From the NCBI GenBank assembly GCA_040830705.1, contig JBFOME010000026.1:32829-96828 (forward strand): 64,000 nt of DNA, in the 5' to 3' direction. The stretch is from Ruegeria_C sp040830705 (GTDB lineage: Bacteria; Pseudomonadota; Alphaproteobacteria; Rhodobacterales; Rhodobacteraceae). Both the position numbers and the translations under genes were made by a program. Under the pieces are notes generated by a model. It was not told where the DNA came from. It saw only the letters and a program-made list of their open reading frames with translations, and searched no databases. Of the stretch, positions 48,343 through 57,602 are shown in pieces (the stretch's first letter is position 1; each line of letters begins with the position of its first letter).

Positions 48343-49506
48343 ATGACTGAGATGGTCTATGGCGCGGTCCCGGAGCGGGGCGGCGAACCGATTCTACCCA
48401 AGTGGTGGCGAACGCTGGACAAATGGTCGATGTCCTGCGTGCTGATCTTGTTCGTGATCGGCCTGCTGCTGGGTTTGGCCGCCTCACCGCCATTGGCGTC
48501 GCGCAACGGGTTCGAACCGTTCTATTATGTCGAACGACAGGCCTTCTTTGGCGGTTTGGCGGTTCTGGCCATGCTGCTCACATCGATGATGTCGCCCACG
48601 CTGGTGCGCCGTCTGGCGGTTCTGGGGTTCCTCGTGTCTTTTGTGGCGCTGGCATTGCTGCCGTTTCTGGGTACCGATTTCGGCAAAGGCGCGGTGCGGT
48701 GGTATTCGCTTGGTTTTGCCTCGCTGCAGCCCTCGGAGTTTCTCAAACCCGGATTCGTAGTGGTCGCCGCATGGATGTTCGCCGCCAGCCAGGAAATCAA
48801 CGGCCCGCCGGGGCGGCTGTGGTCCTTTGCGCTCTGCTTGGCGATTGTTGGCATGCTGGTGATGCAACCGGATTTCGGGCAGGCCTGTCTGGTCCTTTTC
48901 GGCTGGGGCGTGATGTATTTCGTGGCGGGTGCGCCGATGCTTCTGCTGGTCTGCATGGCCGCTGTTGTGGTTTTGGGCGGCATGTTCGCCTATTCCAGTT
49001 CCGAGCATTTTGCGCGCCGCATCGACGGTTTCCTCAGCCCCGAGGTCGATCCGACCACGCAATTGGGCTATGCCACAAACGCCATCATGGAAGGTGGTCT
49101 GTTTGGCGTTGGAGTCGGCGAGGGACAGGTGAAATGGTCGCTGCCCGATGCCCATACCGATTTCATCATCGCGGTCGCGGCAGAGGAATATGGCCTCGTC
49201 CTGGTGATGATGATCATCGCACTTTATGCGATGATCGTGGTGCGGTCCTTGCTGCGGCTGATGCGGGAGCGTGATCCGTTCATTCGCCTTGCGGGCACCG
49301 GGTTGGCCTGCATGTTCGGTGTGCAGGCAATGATCAATATGGGCGTTGCGGTGCGCCTTCTGCCCGCTAAGGGTATGACCTTGCCTTTTGTGAGTTATGG
49401 CGGCTCGTCGCTGATTGCTGGCGGGATTGCCGTAGGCATGTTGCTGGCCTTCACTCGCACCCGTCCGCAGGGCGGGCTGGGCGAGATACTGCGCGGGCGA
49501 GGGTGA
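48343..49506 (+). CDS. ftsW: Septal peptidoglycan glycosyltransferase FtsW
   Basis: A 387-residue SEDS-family membrane protein with about ten helices. Known SEDS signatures are visible, such as FGKGAVRWYSLGFASLQPSE, MLVMQPDFGQA, the catalytic-region DAHTDFIIAVAAEEYGL and the end GMTLPFVSYGGSS. It polymerises lipid II with FtsI at the septum. ftsW ends in GTGATG so murG starts within it. Confidence 0.97.
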   Translation: MTEMVYGAVPERGGEPILPKWWRTLDKWSMSCVLILFVIGLLLGLAASPPLASRNGFEPFYYVERQAFFGGLAVLAMLLTSMMSPTLVRRLAVLGFLVSFVALALLPFLGTDFGKGAVRWYSLGFASLQPSEFLKPGFVVVAAWMFAASQEINGPPGRLWSFALCLAIVGMLVMQPDFGQACLVLFGWGVMYFVAGAPMLLLVCMAAVVVLGGMFAYSSSEHFARRIDGFLSPEVDPTTQLGYATNAIMEGGLFGVGVGEGQVKWSLPDAHTDFIIAVAAEEYGLVLVMMIIALYAMIVVRSLLRLMRERDPFIRLAGTGLACMFGVQAMINMGVAVRLLPAKGMTLPFVSYGGSSLIAGGIAVGMLLAFTRTRPQGGLGEILRGRG

Positions 49507-50603
49507 TGCGGCGAAACTATCTGCTGATCGCGGCGGGCGGTACCGGGGGGCATATGTTCCCCGCGCAGGCGCTCACTGAGGCGATGCTTGCGCGCGGCTG
49601 GCGCGTGCGGCTTTCCACAGACGCGCGCGGTGCCCGCTATACCGGCGGCTTCCCCCATTCAACAGAGATTGTCGAGGCCTCCTCAGCCACCTTTGCGCGC
49701 GGTGGGGTGCTGGCCAAGGCGTTGGTGGCTCCGAAAATTGTCGCGGGGGTGGCCGGAATGGCGCTGAACATGCTGCGCGATAAGCCCGACGTGGTGGTGG
49801 GGTTTGGCGGCTACCCGTCGATACCGGCGCTGGGTGCCGCGACGTTACTCAAACTGCCGCGCATGATCCACGAACAGAATGGTGTGCTGGGCCGGGTCAA
49901 TCAGGTCTTTGCCAAACGGGTCGGCCATGTGGCCTGCGGCGTCTGGCCCACCGACCTGCCCGAGGGCGCCCATGGCGTGCATGTGGGCAACCCGGTGCGC
50001 GGCGCGGTGCTGGAGCGGGCCGGGGCCGCCTATATCACGCCCGGAGACTATCCGATGTCGATTCTTGTAATGGGCGGCAGTCAGGGCGCGCGTATCCTCA
50101 GCGACATGGTGCCGGGCGCAATTGCAGCGCTGCCCGAAGAGCTGCGTCAACATATCCGCGTGGCGCATCAGGCCCGCGACGAAGATCGCGATCGGGTCAC
50201 CGCCTTTTATGCCGAGCACGGGATAAGTGCCGAGGTAAAGCCCTTTTTCAACGACGTGCCGCGCCGCATGTCCGAGGCGCAGTTGGTCATCAGCCGCTCG
50301 GGCGCCTCCAGCGTGGCTGATATCGCCATCATCGGGCGCCCGTCCATCCTGATCCCCTTTGCCGCCGCGGCAGGCGATCATCAGACCGCCAATGCGCGCG
50401 GTTTGGTGCAGGCAAATGCCGCCATCATGATCCCGGAATCCGCTCTTGACGTTTCATCACTGGCAGAGCAAATCACCTCGGTTCTCACGAATCCCCAAGC
50501 CGCACAGCAAATGGCCAGTGCCGCCCTTACGGTCGGTGCGCCGGATGCGACCGAGCGGCTGGTGGCGCTGGTTGAGGATCTTGCACGAAAGGAGACGCCA
50601 TGA
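49506..50603 (+). CDS. murG: UDP-GlcNAc:lipid I N-acetylglucosaminyltransferase
   Basis: A 365-residue peripheral membrane glycosyltransferase starting LLIAAGGTGGHMFPAQALTEAM (the family's first G-loop) with VVVGFGGYPSIPALGAA and HEQNGVLGRVNQ; the second half has SILVMGGSQGARILSD and ISRSGASSVADI. It makes lipid II from lipid I. ATG 49506 overlaps the ftsW stop; the preceding GTG 49503 is an alternative. Confidence 0.97.
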   Translation: MRRNYLLIAAGGTGGHMFPAQALTEAMLARGWRVRLSTDARGARYTGGFPHSTEIVEASSATFARGGVLAKALVAPKIVAGVAGMALNMLRDKPDVVVGFGGYPSIPALGAATLLKLPRMIHEQNGVLGRVNQVFAKRVGHVACGVWPTDLPEGAHGVHVGNPVRGAVLERAGAAYITPGDYPMSILVMGGSQGARILSDMVPGAIAALPEELRQHIRVAHQARDEDRDRVTAFYAEHGISAEVKPFFNDVPRRMSEAQLVISRSGASSVADIAIIGRPSILIPFAAAAGDHQTANARGLVQANAAIMIPESALDVSSLAEQITSVLTNPQAAQQMASAALTVGAPDATERLVALVEDLARKETP

Positions 50604-52006
50604 CCCCCGCAACGAAACTCCCACAGGATGTGGGTTCGATCCACTTTGTGGGTATTGGCGGTATCGGCATGTCGGGCATCGCTGAAGTGCTGTTGAACCT
50701 CGGCTATCAGGTGCAGGGCTCGGACCTGAAAGCGTCCAAGATCACCGACCGATTGGCAGAGCTGGGTGCGAAGATCTTCATCGGGCAACGGGCAGAAAAC
50801 CTTGAGGGCGCCCGTGTTGTTGTCGTCTCAACCGCGATCAAGCCGGGCAACCCGGAACTGGATGGCGCGCGGGCGATGGGCCTGCCGGTGGTGCGCCGCG
50901 CCGACATGCTGGCCGAGCTGATGCGGCTGAAGTCCAACGTCGCCATCGCGGGCACTCATGGCAAGACCACAACCACCACGATGATGGCGGAACTGATGGT
51001 GGCTGGGGACTTCGACCCGACTGTGATCAATGGCGGCATCATCCACGCTTATGGCTCGAACGCGAGAATGGGTCAGGGCGAATGGATGGTGGTCGAGGCC
51101 GACGAGTCCGACGGGTCCTTCAACCGCCTGCCTGCCACCATCGCCATCGTGACCAATATCGATCCCGAGCATATGGAGCATTGGGGCGATTTCGATAAGC
51201 TGCGCGACGGTTTCTATGAGTTTGTCTCAAACCTGCCATTCTACGGTCTCGCCGTCTGCTGCACCGACCATGCCGAAGTGCAGGTGCTGGTGGGCCGTAT
51301 CCATGACCGTCGCGTGCGCACCTACGGGTTCAACGCGCAGGCGGATGTGCGGGCGATTAACCTGACTTACGAAAAAGGCGTGGCGCATTTCGACGTGGTT
51401 CTGCAGGAAGAAGACATCACCATAGAGGGATGCACTTTGCCGATGCCGGGTGACCACAACGTCTCGAACGCGCTGGCTGCGATCACTGTGGCGCGCCATC
51501 TGGGCATGAAGACCGCCGAAATCCGCGACGCGCTGGCCAATTTCGGCGGGGTCAACCGCCGCTTTACCCGCGTGGGCGAGGTGAATGGTGTCACCATCAT
51601 CGATGATTACGGCCACCATCCCGTAGAGATTGCCGCCGTGCTTAAGGCTGCGCGCCAGGCCTGCGATGGCCGGGTGATCGCTGTGCATCAACCGCACCGC
51701 TACACGCGCCTGTCGAACCTGTTTGACGATTTCTGCACCTGCTTCAACGAGGCCGATGTGGTCGCCATCGCCGAGGTCTTCGCCGCCGGCGAGGACCCGA
51801 TCGAGGGCGCGGGCCGCGACGATCTGGTCGCAGGGCTGATCCGCCACGGGCACCGCCACGCGCGCGCAATCCTCGATGAAAACGATCTGGAACGGCTGGT
51901 GCGCGAGCAGGCGCGGCCCGGCGACATGGTGGTTTGTCTTGGGGCAGGGACCATCTCGACCTGGGCCAACGATTTGCCCGAGCGTCTTCACAAGATTGCG
52001 TGCTGA
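50600..52006 (+). CDS. murC: UDP-N-acetylmuramate--L-alanine ligase
   Basis: A 468-residue Mur ligase. The motif HFVGIGGIGMSGIAEVL opens the UDP-binding domain and AGTHGKTTTTTMM is the ATP loop; EADESDGSF and DDYGHHPVEI complete the signature. It adds L-alanine to UDP-MurNAc. It overlaps murG by ATGA. Confidence 0.98.
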   Translation: MTPATKLPQDVGSIHFVGIGGIGMSGIAEVLLNLGYQVQGSDLKASKITDRLAELGAKIFIGQRAENLEGARVVVVSTAIKPGNPELDGARAMGLPVVRRADMLAELMRLKSNVAIAGTHGKTTTTTMMAELMVAGDFDPTVINGGIIHAYGSNARMGQGEWMVVEADESDGSFNRLPATIAIVTNIDPEHMEHWGDFDKLRDGFYEFVSNLPFYGLAVCCTDHAEVQVLVGRIHDRRVRTYGFNAQADVRAINLTYEKGVAHFDVVLQEEDITIEGCTLPMPGDHNVSNALAAITVARHLGMKTAEIRDALANFGGVNRRFTRVGEVNGVTIIDDYGHHPVEIAAVLKAARQACDGRVIAVHQPHRYTRLSNLFDDFCTCFNEADVVAIAEVFAAGEDPIEGAGRDDLVAGLIRHGHRHARAILDENDLERLVREQARPGDMVVCLGAGTISTWANDLPERLHKIAC

Positions 52007-52100
52007 TAAGAAAGCTATGGAAAACCTGACTTGCTTGGTTCAATTATAGGGCGAGTGGAAAAACGAATCAGATGGCGAATCCGGGACTGAGGCAACGGCG

Positions 52101-52358
52101 ATGAGCCTTTCAATACTTCTAGCAATGGCATGGGTTTGCGCCGCAACAATTGTGGCGCTGCTGCCGATGCGGTTGCAATATCTGCCGGGCGGGGCGTTGA
52201 TGCTGGCCGCGCCCGTTCTGATTGTAATTGTTGGCGCTCAGTATGGTCTGTTGATCGGGCTTGCTGCGTTCGCCGCCTTCGTGTCGATGTTCCGCAAGCC
52301 GCTGGCCTATTTCTGGCGCAAGTGGCGTGGGCTTGAGAGCGGAGGGGCCGCACAATGA
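52101..52358 (+). CDS. DUF2484-family small membrane protein, copy 1
   Basis: An 85-residue protein with two or three hydrophobic segments (LSILLAMAWVCAATIVALLPMR, then AGAQYGLLIGLAAFAAFVSM-like). The MAWVCAATIVALLPMR start and FRKPLAYFWRKWRG end fit DUF2484, known as a small membrane family often next to murB in Rhodobacteraceae. Function is unknown. It overlaps the second copy by ATGA. Confidence 0.8.
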   Translation: MSLSILLAMAWVCAATIVALLPMRLQYLPGGALMLAAPVLIVIVGAQYGLLIGLAAFAAFVSMFRKPLAYFWRKWRGLESGGAAQ

Positions 52359-52594
52359 CCCTATCCCTGACACTGGCCTGTGTGTGGGCAATCTCGGCGA
52401 ATCTGATGGCGATGATCCCAAGCCGGGACAACCACTGGACCCGCGCCTACCTGCTGATTGCGCTTGGCATCCCTCTCTTGGGCTATGTCACCTACCAAAA
52501 CGGTCCCGTGGTCGGGCTGATCGCCTTGATCGCGGGGATGTCTGTTCTGCGGTGGCCTGTGATATACCTGACCCGTTGGATTCGCAGGCAGTAG
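52355..52594 (+). CDS. DUF2484-family small membrane protein, copy 2
   Basis: A 79-residue paralogue of the preceding gene: LACVWAISANLMAMIPSRDN then ALGIPLLGYVTYQNGP and an Arg-rich end RWPVIYLTRWIRRQ. The two together look like an old tandem duplication. It is translationally coupled to copy 1. Function is unknown; a link to the wall genes is only positional. Confidence 0.8.
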   Translation: MTLSLTLACVWAISANLMAMIPSRDNHWTRAYLLIALGIPLLGYVTYQNGPVVGLIALIAGMSVLRWPVIYLTRWIRRQ

Positions 52595-52631
52595 TAACAG
52601 CAGAGTTAGAAATCGTTAGGGGTGAACTGTT

Positions 52632-52907
52632 CTGTCGAAACTGCAGGTAATCGCCGTTGTTGTTGCAGCCCTCTGTCTGCTCCTATTTCGTTCTTTGGCG
52701 TTGTCACGATGCAATCGTACTTTGATTGGCATTGCCCTCGTATGGGGTGCGGTCTTCGTTTGGCTGAGCTACGACTTCTTTACGGAAACACATGACGTTG
52801 CTGCCGCGCTTAAATCCTTTTTCTGGTTAGGTTTTCTCTATATAGGGGGGTGCGCACTGGCTGGCTGGATTTGGGGCACAATTCAATGGAGACGAACACG
52901 ACGCTGA
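52632..52907 (+). CDS. Small membrane protein overlapping murB, start uncertain
   Basis: Two to three hydrophobic segments (IAVVVAALCLLLF, IGIALVWGAVFVWLSYDFF and FFWLGFLYIGGCALAGWIW) and an Arg-rich end. The first in-frame TTG is at 52695, which would cut the first helix; CTG at 52632, after AGGGGTGA at 6 bases, would give a complete 91-residue protein. I prefer the longer form, with low certainty. The end overlaps the murB start by 22 bases. No family was recognised. Confidence 0.5.
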   Translation: MSKLQVIAVVVAALCLLLFRSLALSRCNRTLIGIALVWGAVFVWLSYDFFTETHDVAAALKSFFWLGFLYIGGCALAGWIWGTIQWRRTRR

Positions 52908-53827
52908 GTAAGCTAACCGTGCGCGGGAAGTTGTCCCATGATCGTGATCTGTCCGAACTCACCTGGCTGCGCGTGGGTGGCCCGGCGGATGCGTTGTTTC
53001 AGCCCTCTGATGTTGAAGACCTGCAGGCCTTCCTGCGTGATCTGCCGGCTGATGTTCAGGTCTTCCCGATGGGCGTCGGCTCCAACCTCATCGTTCGCGA
53101 CGGGGGGTTGCGCGCCGTGGTGATCCGGCTGGGACGCGGTTTCAATGGGATCGAGGTCGCGGACAATCGCGTCACCGCAGGGGCTGCGGCGCTGGATGCG
53201 CATGTGGCGCGCAAGGCTGCCGATGCGGGTATAGACCTGACATTTCTGCGCACCATTCCCGGCTCTATCGGCGGGGCGTTGCGCATGAATGCGGGCTGTT
53301 ATGGCAGCTATACGGCGGATGTCTTTGTCTCGGCGCGCGCCGTGACCCGGAAGGGCGAGATCATCACGCTGACTGCCGATGACCTGAATTTCCGCTACCG
53401 CCAGACCGATCTGCCCGAGGGCGCGGTGCTGATTGATGCGGTGCTCGAAGGCCCCAAAGGTGACCCTGCCGAACTCCATGCCCGCATGGAAGCGCAGCTG
53501 AAAAAGCGCGACGAGACTCAGCCCACAAAGGACCGCAGCGCCGGGTCGACCTTTCGCAACCCGGCGGGTTTCTCCTCCACCGGCCGTGCCGATGACGTCC
53601 ATGACCTGAAAGCGTGGAAGGTCATCGATCAGGCGGGTCTGCGCGGTGCGCGCCGGGGTGGAGCACAGATGAGCGAGAAACACCCCAATTTCCTCATCAA
53701 TACCGGCGCCGCCACCGCCGCCGATCTCGAAGGATTGGGCGAAGAGGTCAGAAAAAAGGTTTACGATTCCAGCGGGATCACGCTAGAATGGGAAATCATG
53801 CGGGTCGGTGAGCCGCTGACAGAATAA
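52886..53827 (+). CDS. murB: UDP-N-acetylenolpyruvoylglucosamine reductase
   Basis: A 313-residue FAD enzyme: WLRVGGPADALFQP and GVGSNLIVRDGGLRAVVIRLG form the FAD domain, IPGSIGGALRMNAGCYG the flavin loop and SAGSTFRNP the active-site serine segment. It reduces the enolpyruvyl group with NADPH to UDP-MurNAc. ATG 52886 (METNTTLSK) is preferred to an upstream TTG at 52850. The start lies inside the preceding small gene. Confidence 0.96.
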   Translation: METNTTLSKLTVRGKLSHDRDLSELTWLRVGGPADALFQPSDVEDLQAFLRDLPADVQVFPMGVGSNLIVRDGGLRAVVIRLGRGFNGIEVADNRVTAGAAALDAHVARKAADAGIDLTFLRTIPGSIGGALRMNAGCYGSYTADVFVSARAVTRKGEIITLTADDLNFRYRQTDLPEGAVLIDAVLEGPKGDPAELHARMEAQLKKRDETQPTKDRSAGSTFRNPAGFSSTGRADDVHDLKAWKVIDQAGLRGARRGGAQMSEKHPNFLINTGAATAADLEGLGEEVRKKVYDSSGITLEWEIMRVGEPLTE

Positions 53828-53929
53828 GACCCCCGGACCGAACCCCTATTCAGGCATTTTGGGGCGGTTGGGTGGGACAAAAACAAAAGCGGATCACAAA
53901 AATAAGATCCGGTCATATTGAGGCGCATT

Positions 53930-54850
53930 GTGGGTCAGTCGAGCAGGACAACCCCCAAAGTGGCGGTATTGATGGGTGGTCCCTCGGCGGAACGCGAGGT
54001 GTCGCTCAGCAGCGGGCGTGAATGCGCAGCCGCACTAAGGGGTGAAGGATTTGAGGTGGTCGAGCTGGACGCGGGTCCGGACCTTTGCGACCGTCTGGCC
54101 GAGATCAAACCCGATGTCGCCTTTAACGCTTTGCATGGTCGCTGGGGCGAGGATGGTTGCGTGCAGGGCCTGCTGGAATGGCTGCGCATCCCATATACCC
54201 ACTCCGGCGTGCTGGCCTCGGCGCTGGCGATGGACAAGCAGCGCTCGAAAGATGTTTATGCTGCCGTCGGCCTGCCCATCGTGGAAAGCGTGATCTCGCA
54301 TAAGGACGAGGTCATGGCGGCGCACCTGCTGGAGCCGCCTTATGTGGTCAAACCCAACAACGAAGGTTCCTCGGTCGGGATCTATATCGTGCAGGAAGGC
54401 GCAAACCGTCCGCCCGTGCTGGAAGAAACCATGTCGACCTATGTCATGGTCGAGGAATATGTGGCAGGTCGCGAGTTGACCACAACGGTGATCGGGGACC
54501 GGGCGCTGACCGTGACCGACATAATCACCGAAGGCTGGTACGACTACGAGGCGAAATACGCCATTGGCGGGTCGCGCCACGAACTGCCCGCCGATATCCC
54601 TAAGGACGTGTTCGACCGCTGCATGGACTATGCCCTGCGCGCCCATGACGCGCTGGGCTGCCGGGGCGTGACCCGCACCGATTTCCGCTGGGACGAGGCG
54701 CGCGGAACCGATGGGTTGATCCTGCTGGAAACCAACACGCAGCCGGGCATGACCCCTACTTCTCTGGTGCCGGAACAGGCAACGCTGTTTGGGATGACAT
54801 TCGGCCAGCTCTGCGCCTGGATGGTGGAGGACGCCTCATGCGATCGTTGA
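53930..54850 (+). CDS. ddl: D-alanine--D-alanine ligase
   Basis: A 306-residue ATP-grasp enzyme with VLMGGPSAEREVSLSSG at the start, PYVVKPNNEGSSVGI for ATP binding and DFRWDEARGTDGLILLETN near the metal site. It makes D-Ala-D-Ala for MurF. GTG 53930 has the ribosome site TTGAGG seven bases before it; the longer frame starts at TTG 53918 but would place the same sequence inside the coding region. It overlaps ftsQ by 13 bases. Confidence 0.96.
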   Translation: MGQSSRTTPKVAVLMGGPSAEREVSLSSGRECAAALRGEGFEVVELDAGPDLCDRLAEIKPDVAFNALHGRWGEDGCVQGLLEWLRIPYTHSGVLASALAMDKQRSKDVYAAVGLPIVESVISHKDEVMAAHLLEPPYVVKPNNEGSSVGIYIVQEGANRPPVLEETMSTYVMVEEYVAGRELTTTVIGDRALTVTDIITEGWYDYEAKYAIGGSRHELPADIPKDVFDRCMDYALRAHDALGCRGVTRTDFRWDEARGTDGLILLETNTQPGMTPTSLVPEQATLFGMTFGQLCAWMVEDASCDR

Positions 54851-55851
54851 CACGGATTTTCCTTCCGGTGCGCTACCGCGAGAAACCGCTGGTGCGCAAG
54901 GATGCGCAGTTTTCGTCTGCCGAAACCTCGGGCTATGTGGCCAAACCCGCCGTCAAGCTGGACGGGCATGGCCGTATGGGGCGCGAAGCGCCGCGCCGGG
55001 CTGATCCGGCACCCTCACGGCTGAATTATCGCATTCAGCGCTGGATGCTGACGCCCGGCATCCGCCTTGGCTTGCGCATCGGTGTGCCACTTTGTCTGGC
55101 CTTGGCAGCGGGCATCGCCTTCTGGTCGGATGAGGCGCGACGCGATGCGTTCACCGGCTTCATCGCCGAGCTGCGCGCCTCGATTCAGGAACGCCCGGAA
55201 TTCATGGTCAAGCTGATGGTCATCGACGGGGCGGGCACCAATCTGGCGCAGGACATCCGCGAGGTGGTGCCGCTGGATTTCCCGGTCAGTTCCTTTGATC
55301 TGGATGTGGCGCAGATCCGCGATGTGATCACCGGGCTTGACCCGGTCAAGTCCGCTTCGGTCCGGGTGCGTCCGGGCGGTATCCTGCAGGTTGATGTGGC
55401 CGAGCGGCAGCCGGTTGTGGTCTGGCGCACCCGTCAGGGCATCGAGATGCTGGATGAGACTGGCGCGCATATCGACATTCTGACCAGCCGCAAGCTGCGC
55501 ACCGACCTGCCGCTGATCGCGGGCAAGGGCGCGGATGCGCATGTCGATGAGGCGCTGGCGCTTTTTGCTGTGGCCGAACCGCTGGGTGAGCGGATGCGCG
55601 GTCTGGTCCGCGTGGGCGAGCGGCGCTGGGATCTGGTTCTGGACCGCGGTCAACGCATCATGCTGCCCACGACCCGTCCGATTCAGGCGCTGGAGCGGGT
55701 GCTGGCGGTGAACGAGGTGCAGGACATGCTGGAACGGGATGTGGCCTCGGTCGATATGCGCATCGGCGAGCGGCCGACGCTGAGAATGACACAGAATGCC
55801 ACCGAGGATTGGTGGCGCATAAGAAATCCAGGCGGGGACGGGCAAGACTAA
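54838..55851 (+). CDS. ftsQ: Cell division protein FtsQ
   Basis: A 337-residue bitopic protein: a basic cytoplasmic region of about 75 residues, one membrane helix (LGLRIGVPLCLALAAGIAFW) and a periplasmic POTRA domain (VKLMVIDGAGTNLAQDIREV) followed by the FtsQ-type beta domain (VWRTRQGIEMLDETGAHI). It recruits FtsL/FtsB. It overlaps the ddl end by 13 bases and is one base from ftsA. Confidence 0.94.
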   Translation: MRSLTRIFLPVRYREKPLVRKDAQFSSAETSGYVAKPAVKLDGHGRMGREAPRRADPAPSRLNYRIQRWMLTPGIRLGLRIGVPLCLALAAGIAFWSDEARRDAFTGFIAELRASIQERPEFMVKLMVIDGAGTNLAQDIREVVPLDFPVSSFDLDVAQIRDVITGLDPVKSASVRVRPGGILQVDVAERQPVVVWRTRQGIEMLDETGAHIDILTSRKLRTDLPLIAGKGADAHVDEALALFAVAEPLGERMRGLVRVGERRWDLVLDRGQRIMLPTTRPIQALERVLAVNEVQDMLERDVASVDMRIGERPTLRMTQNATEDWWRIRNPGGDGQD

Positions 55852-55852
55852 G

Positions 55853-57190
55853 ATGATGACGGATCTCTATCAGTCGCAACGGGCGATGCGGCAGATGCGC
55901 CAGCAGGCAATGCAACGCGGTGTGGTGGCCATTCTGGATGTGGGCAGCTCGAAGATTGCTTGCCTTGTGCTGCGTTTCGACGGCACCGGCAAACTGGCCG
56001 AGGATGGCTCGATCGGGTCGATGGCGGGGCAGACCGGCTTTCGCGTGATCGGTGCTGCGACCACCCGCTCACGCGGGGTGCAGTTTGGCGAGATCACCGC
56101 TATGCAGGAAACCGAACGCGCCATCCGCACAGCGCTGCAAGCGGCCCAGAAGATGGCCGAGATTCGTGTCGATCACGTGATTGCCTGTTTCTCGGGTGCA
56201 AACCCGCGGTCTTACGGGCTCGATGCCGAGGTGGATCTGGAAACCCAGGTGGTGAGCGAATCCGATATCGGCCACGTTCTGAACGCCTGCGAGGTGCCGG
56301 AATACGGCGCCGGGCGCGAAGTGCTGCATGCGCAGCCGGTGAATTTTGCGCTTGATCATCGCTCGGGCCTGATTGATCCGCGCGGGCAGATCGGCCAGTC
56401 GCTTTCGGTTGATATGCATATGCTGACGGTGGACGCCACCGCGATCCAGAACCTCGTGCGCTGCATCAAGCGTTGCGATCTGGAGCTCGCGGGCATCGCG
56501 AACTCAGCCTATGTCTCTGGCATCTCGGCACTGGTCGAGGACGAGCAGGAATTGGGTGCGGCCTGTATCGACATGGGCGGCGGCACGACCTCTGTGTCGA
56601 TCTTCATGAAGAAACACATGATCTATGCCGATTGCGTGCGCATGGGTGGCGATCATGTGACCGGCGATATCTCCATGGCGCTTGGCGTACCTGCCGCCAA
56701 TGCCGAACGGATCAAGACCTTTTCCGGCGGGGTGCATGCCACCGGGGCCGATGACCGCGACATGATCGATATCGGCGGTGAGACCGGCGATTGGGAACAT
56801 GACCGGCGCAGCGTCAGCCGCGCCGAATTGATCGGCATCATGCGGCCAAGGGTTGAGGAAATTCTGGAAGAGGTGCGTGCGCGGCTGGACGCGGCGGGAT
56901 TCGACCACCTGCCCAGTCAGCAGATCGTGCTGACCGGTGGCGCCAGCCAGGTGATGGGGCTCGACGGGCTGGCCAGCCGCATCCTGGGTCAACGTGTGCG
57001 TCTGGGCCGCCCGCTGCGGGTGCACGGGCTGCCGCAATCGGCGACGGGATCGGGCTTCTCCAGCGCGGTAGGGCTCAGCCTCTTTGCTGCGCATCCGCAG
57101 GATGAATGGTGGGATTTCGAGATTCCGGTTGACCGCTACCCGGCGCGCTCCTTTAAGCGCGCGGTCAAGTGGTTCCGCGATAATTGGTAG
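55853..57190 (+). CDS. ftsA: Cell division protein FtsA
   Basis: A 445-residue actin-like protein with VAILDVGSSKIACLV (phosphate 1), AACIDMGGGTTSVSIFM (phosphate 2) and QIVLTGGASQVMGLDGL (adenosine motif). It anchors FtsZ to the membrane through its C-terminal amphipathic helix (RSFKRAVKWFRDNW). Start is ATGATG at 55853. Confidence 0.97.
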   Translation: MMTDLYQSQRAMRQMRQQAMQRGVVAILDVGSSKIACLVLRFDGTGKLAEDGSIGSMAGQTGFRVIGAATTRSRGVQFGEITAMQETERAIRTALQAAQKMAEIRVDHVIACFSGANPRSYGLDAEVDLETQVVSESDIGHVLNACEVPEYGAGREVLHAQPVNFALDHRSGLIDPRGQIGQSLSVDMHMLTVDATAIQNLVRCIKRCDLELAGIANSAYVSGISALVEDEQELGAACIDMGGGTTSVSIFMKKHMIYADCVRMGGDHVTGDISMALGVPAANAERIKTFSGGVHATGADDRDMIDIGGETGDWEHDRRSVSRAELIGIMRPRVEEILEEVRARLDAAGFDHLPSQQIVLTGGASQVMGLDGLASRILGQRVRLGRPLRVHGLPQSATGSGFSSAVGLSLFAAHPQDEWWDFEIPVDRYPARSFKRAVKWFRDNW

Positions 57191-57191
57191 G

Positions 57192-57602
57192 ATGATGCGA
57201 CGGGTCTTTGCAGCGCTTGGGGTCATTGTGATGGTGGGTCCGGCTCTGGCCCAAACCCGGATCACGCCAGAGGCATTTCTGGATGCCGCGACCGGCAAGA
57301 CCCTCAGCTTCTACGAGATCGAAAGCGGAGAACTGGTCGGGGTCGAGCAGTTTCTCAACCGCTCGCTTTCGGTCTGGAGGGAACCCGGACAACCCTGCGT
57401 CTACGGCAAGATCACCACGCCCCAGGGCCGGATCTGCTTTGAGTATGACAACCGGCCCGACCGCCCTCCGGTTTGCTGGTGGCCCTTCGCCCATGATGAC
57501 CGGCTGATGGTGCGGCTGGATGTCCTGCTGAACGCGGAAATCCAAGAGGTCCGCACTATCACCGATGAAGGAATCGACTGTCCAAACGCGCCGACAAGCT
57601 GA
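57192..57602 (+). CDS. Hypothetical secreted protein between ftsA and ftsZ
   Basis: A 136-residue protein with a signal peptide ending PALA (residue 19). The mature part has two or three Cys (QPCVYGK, RICFEY, PVCWWPF) and is rich in Arg/Trp. No family was recognised. ATG 57192 is one base after the ftsA stop and is tightly linked to it. The place between ftsA and ftsZ suggests a role near the division site, but nothing else supports this. Confidence 0.7.
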   Translation: MMRRVFAALGVIVMVGPALAQTRITPEAFLDAATGKTLSFYEIESGELVGVEQFLNRSLSVWREPGQPCVYGKITTPQGRICFEYDNRPDRPPVCWWPFAHDDRLMVRLDVLLNAEIQEVRTITDEGIDCPNAPTS

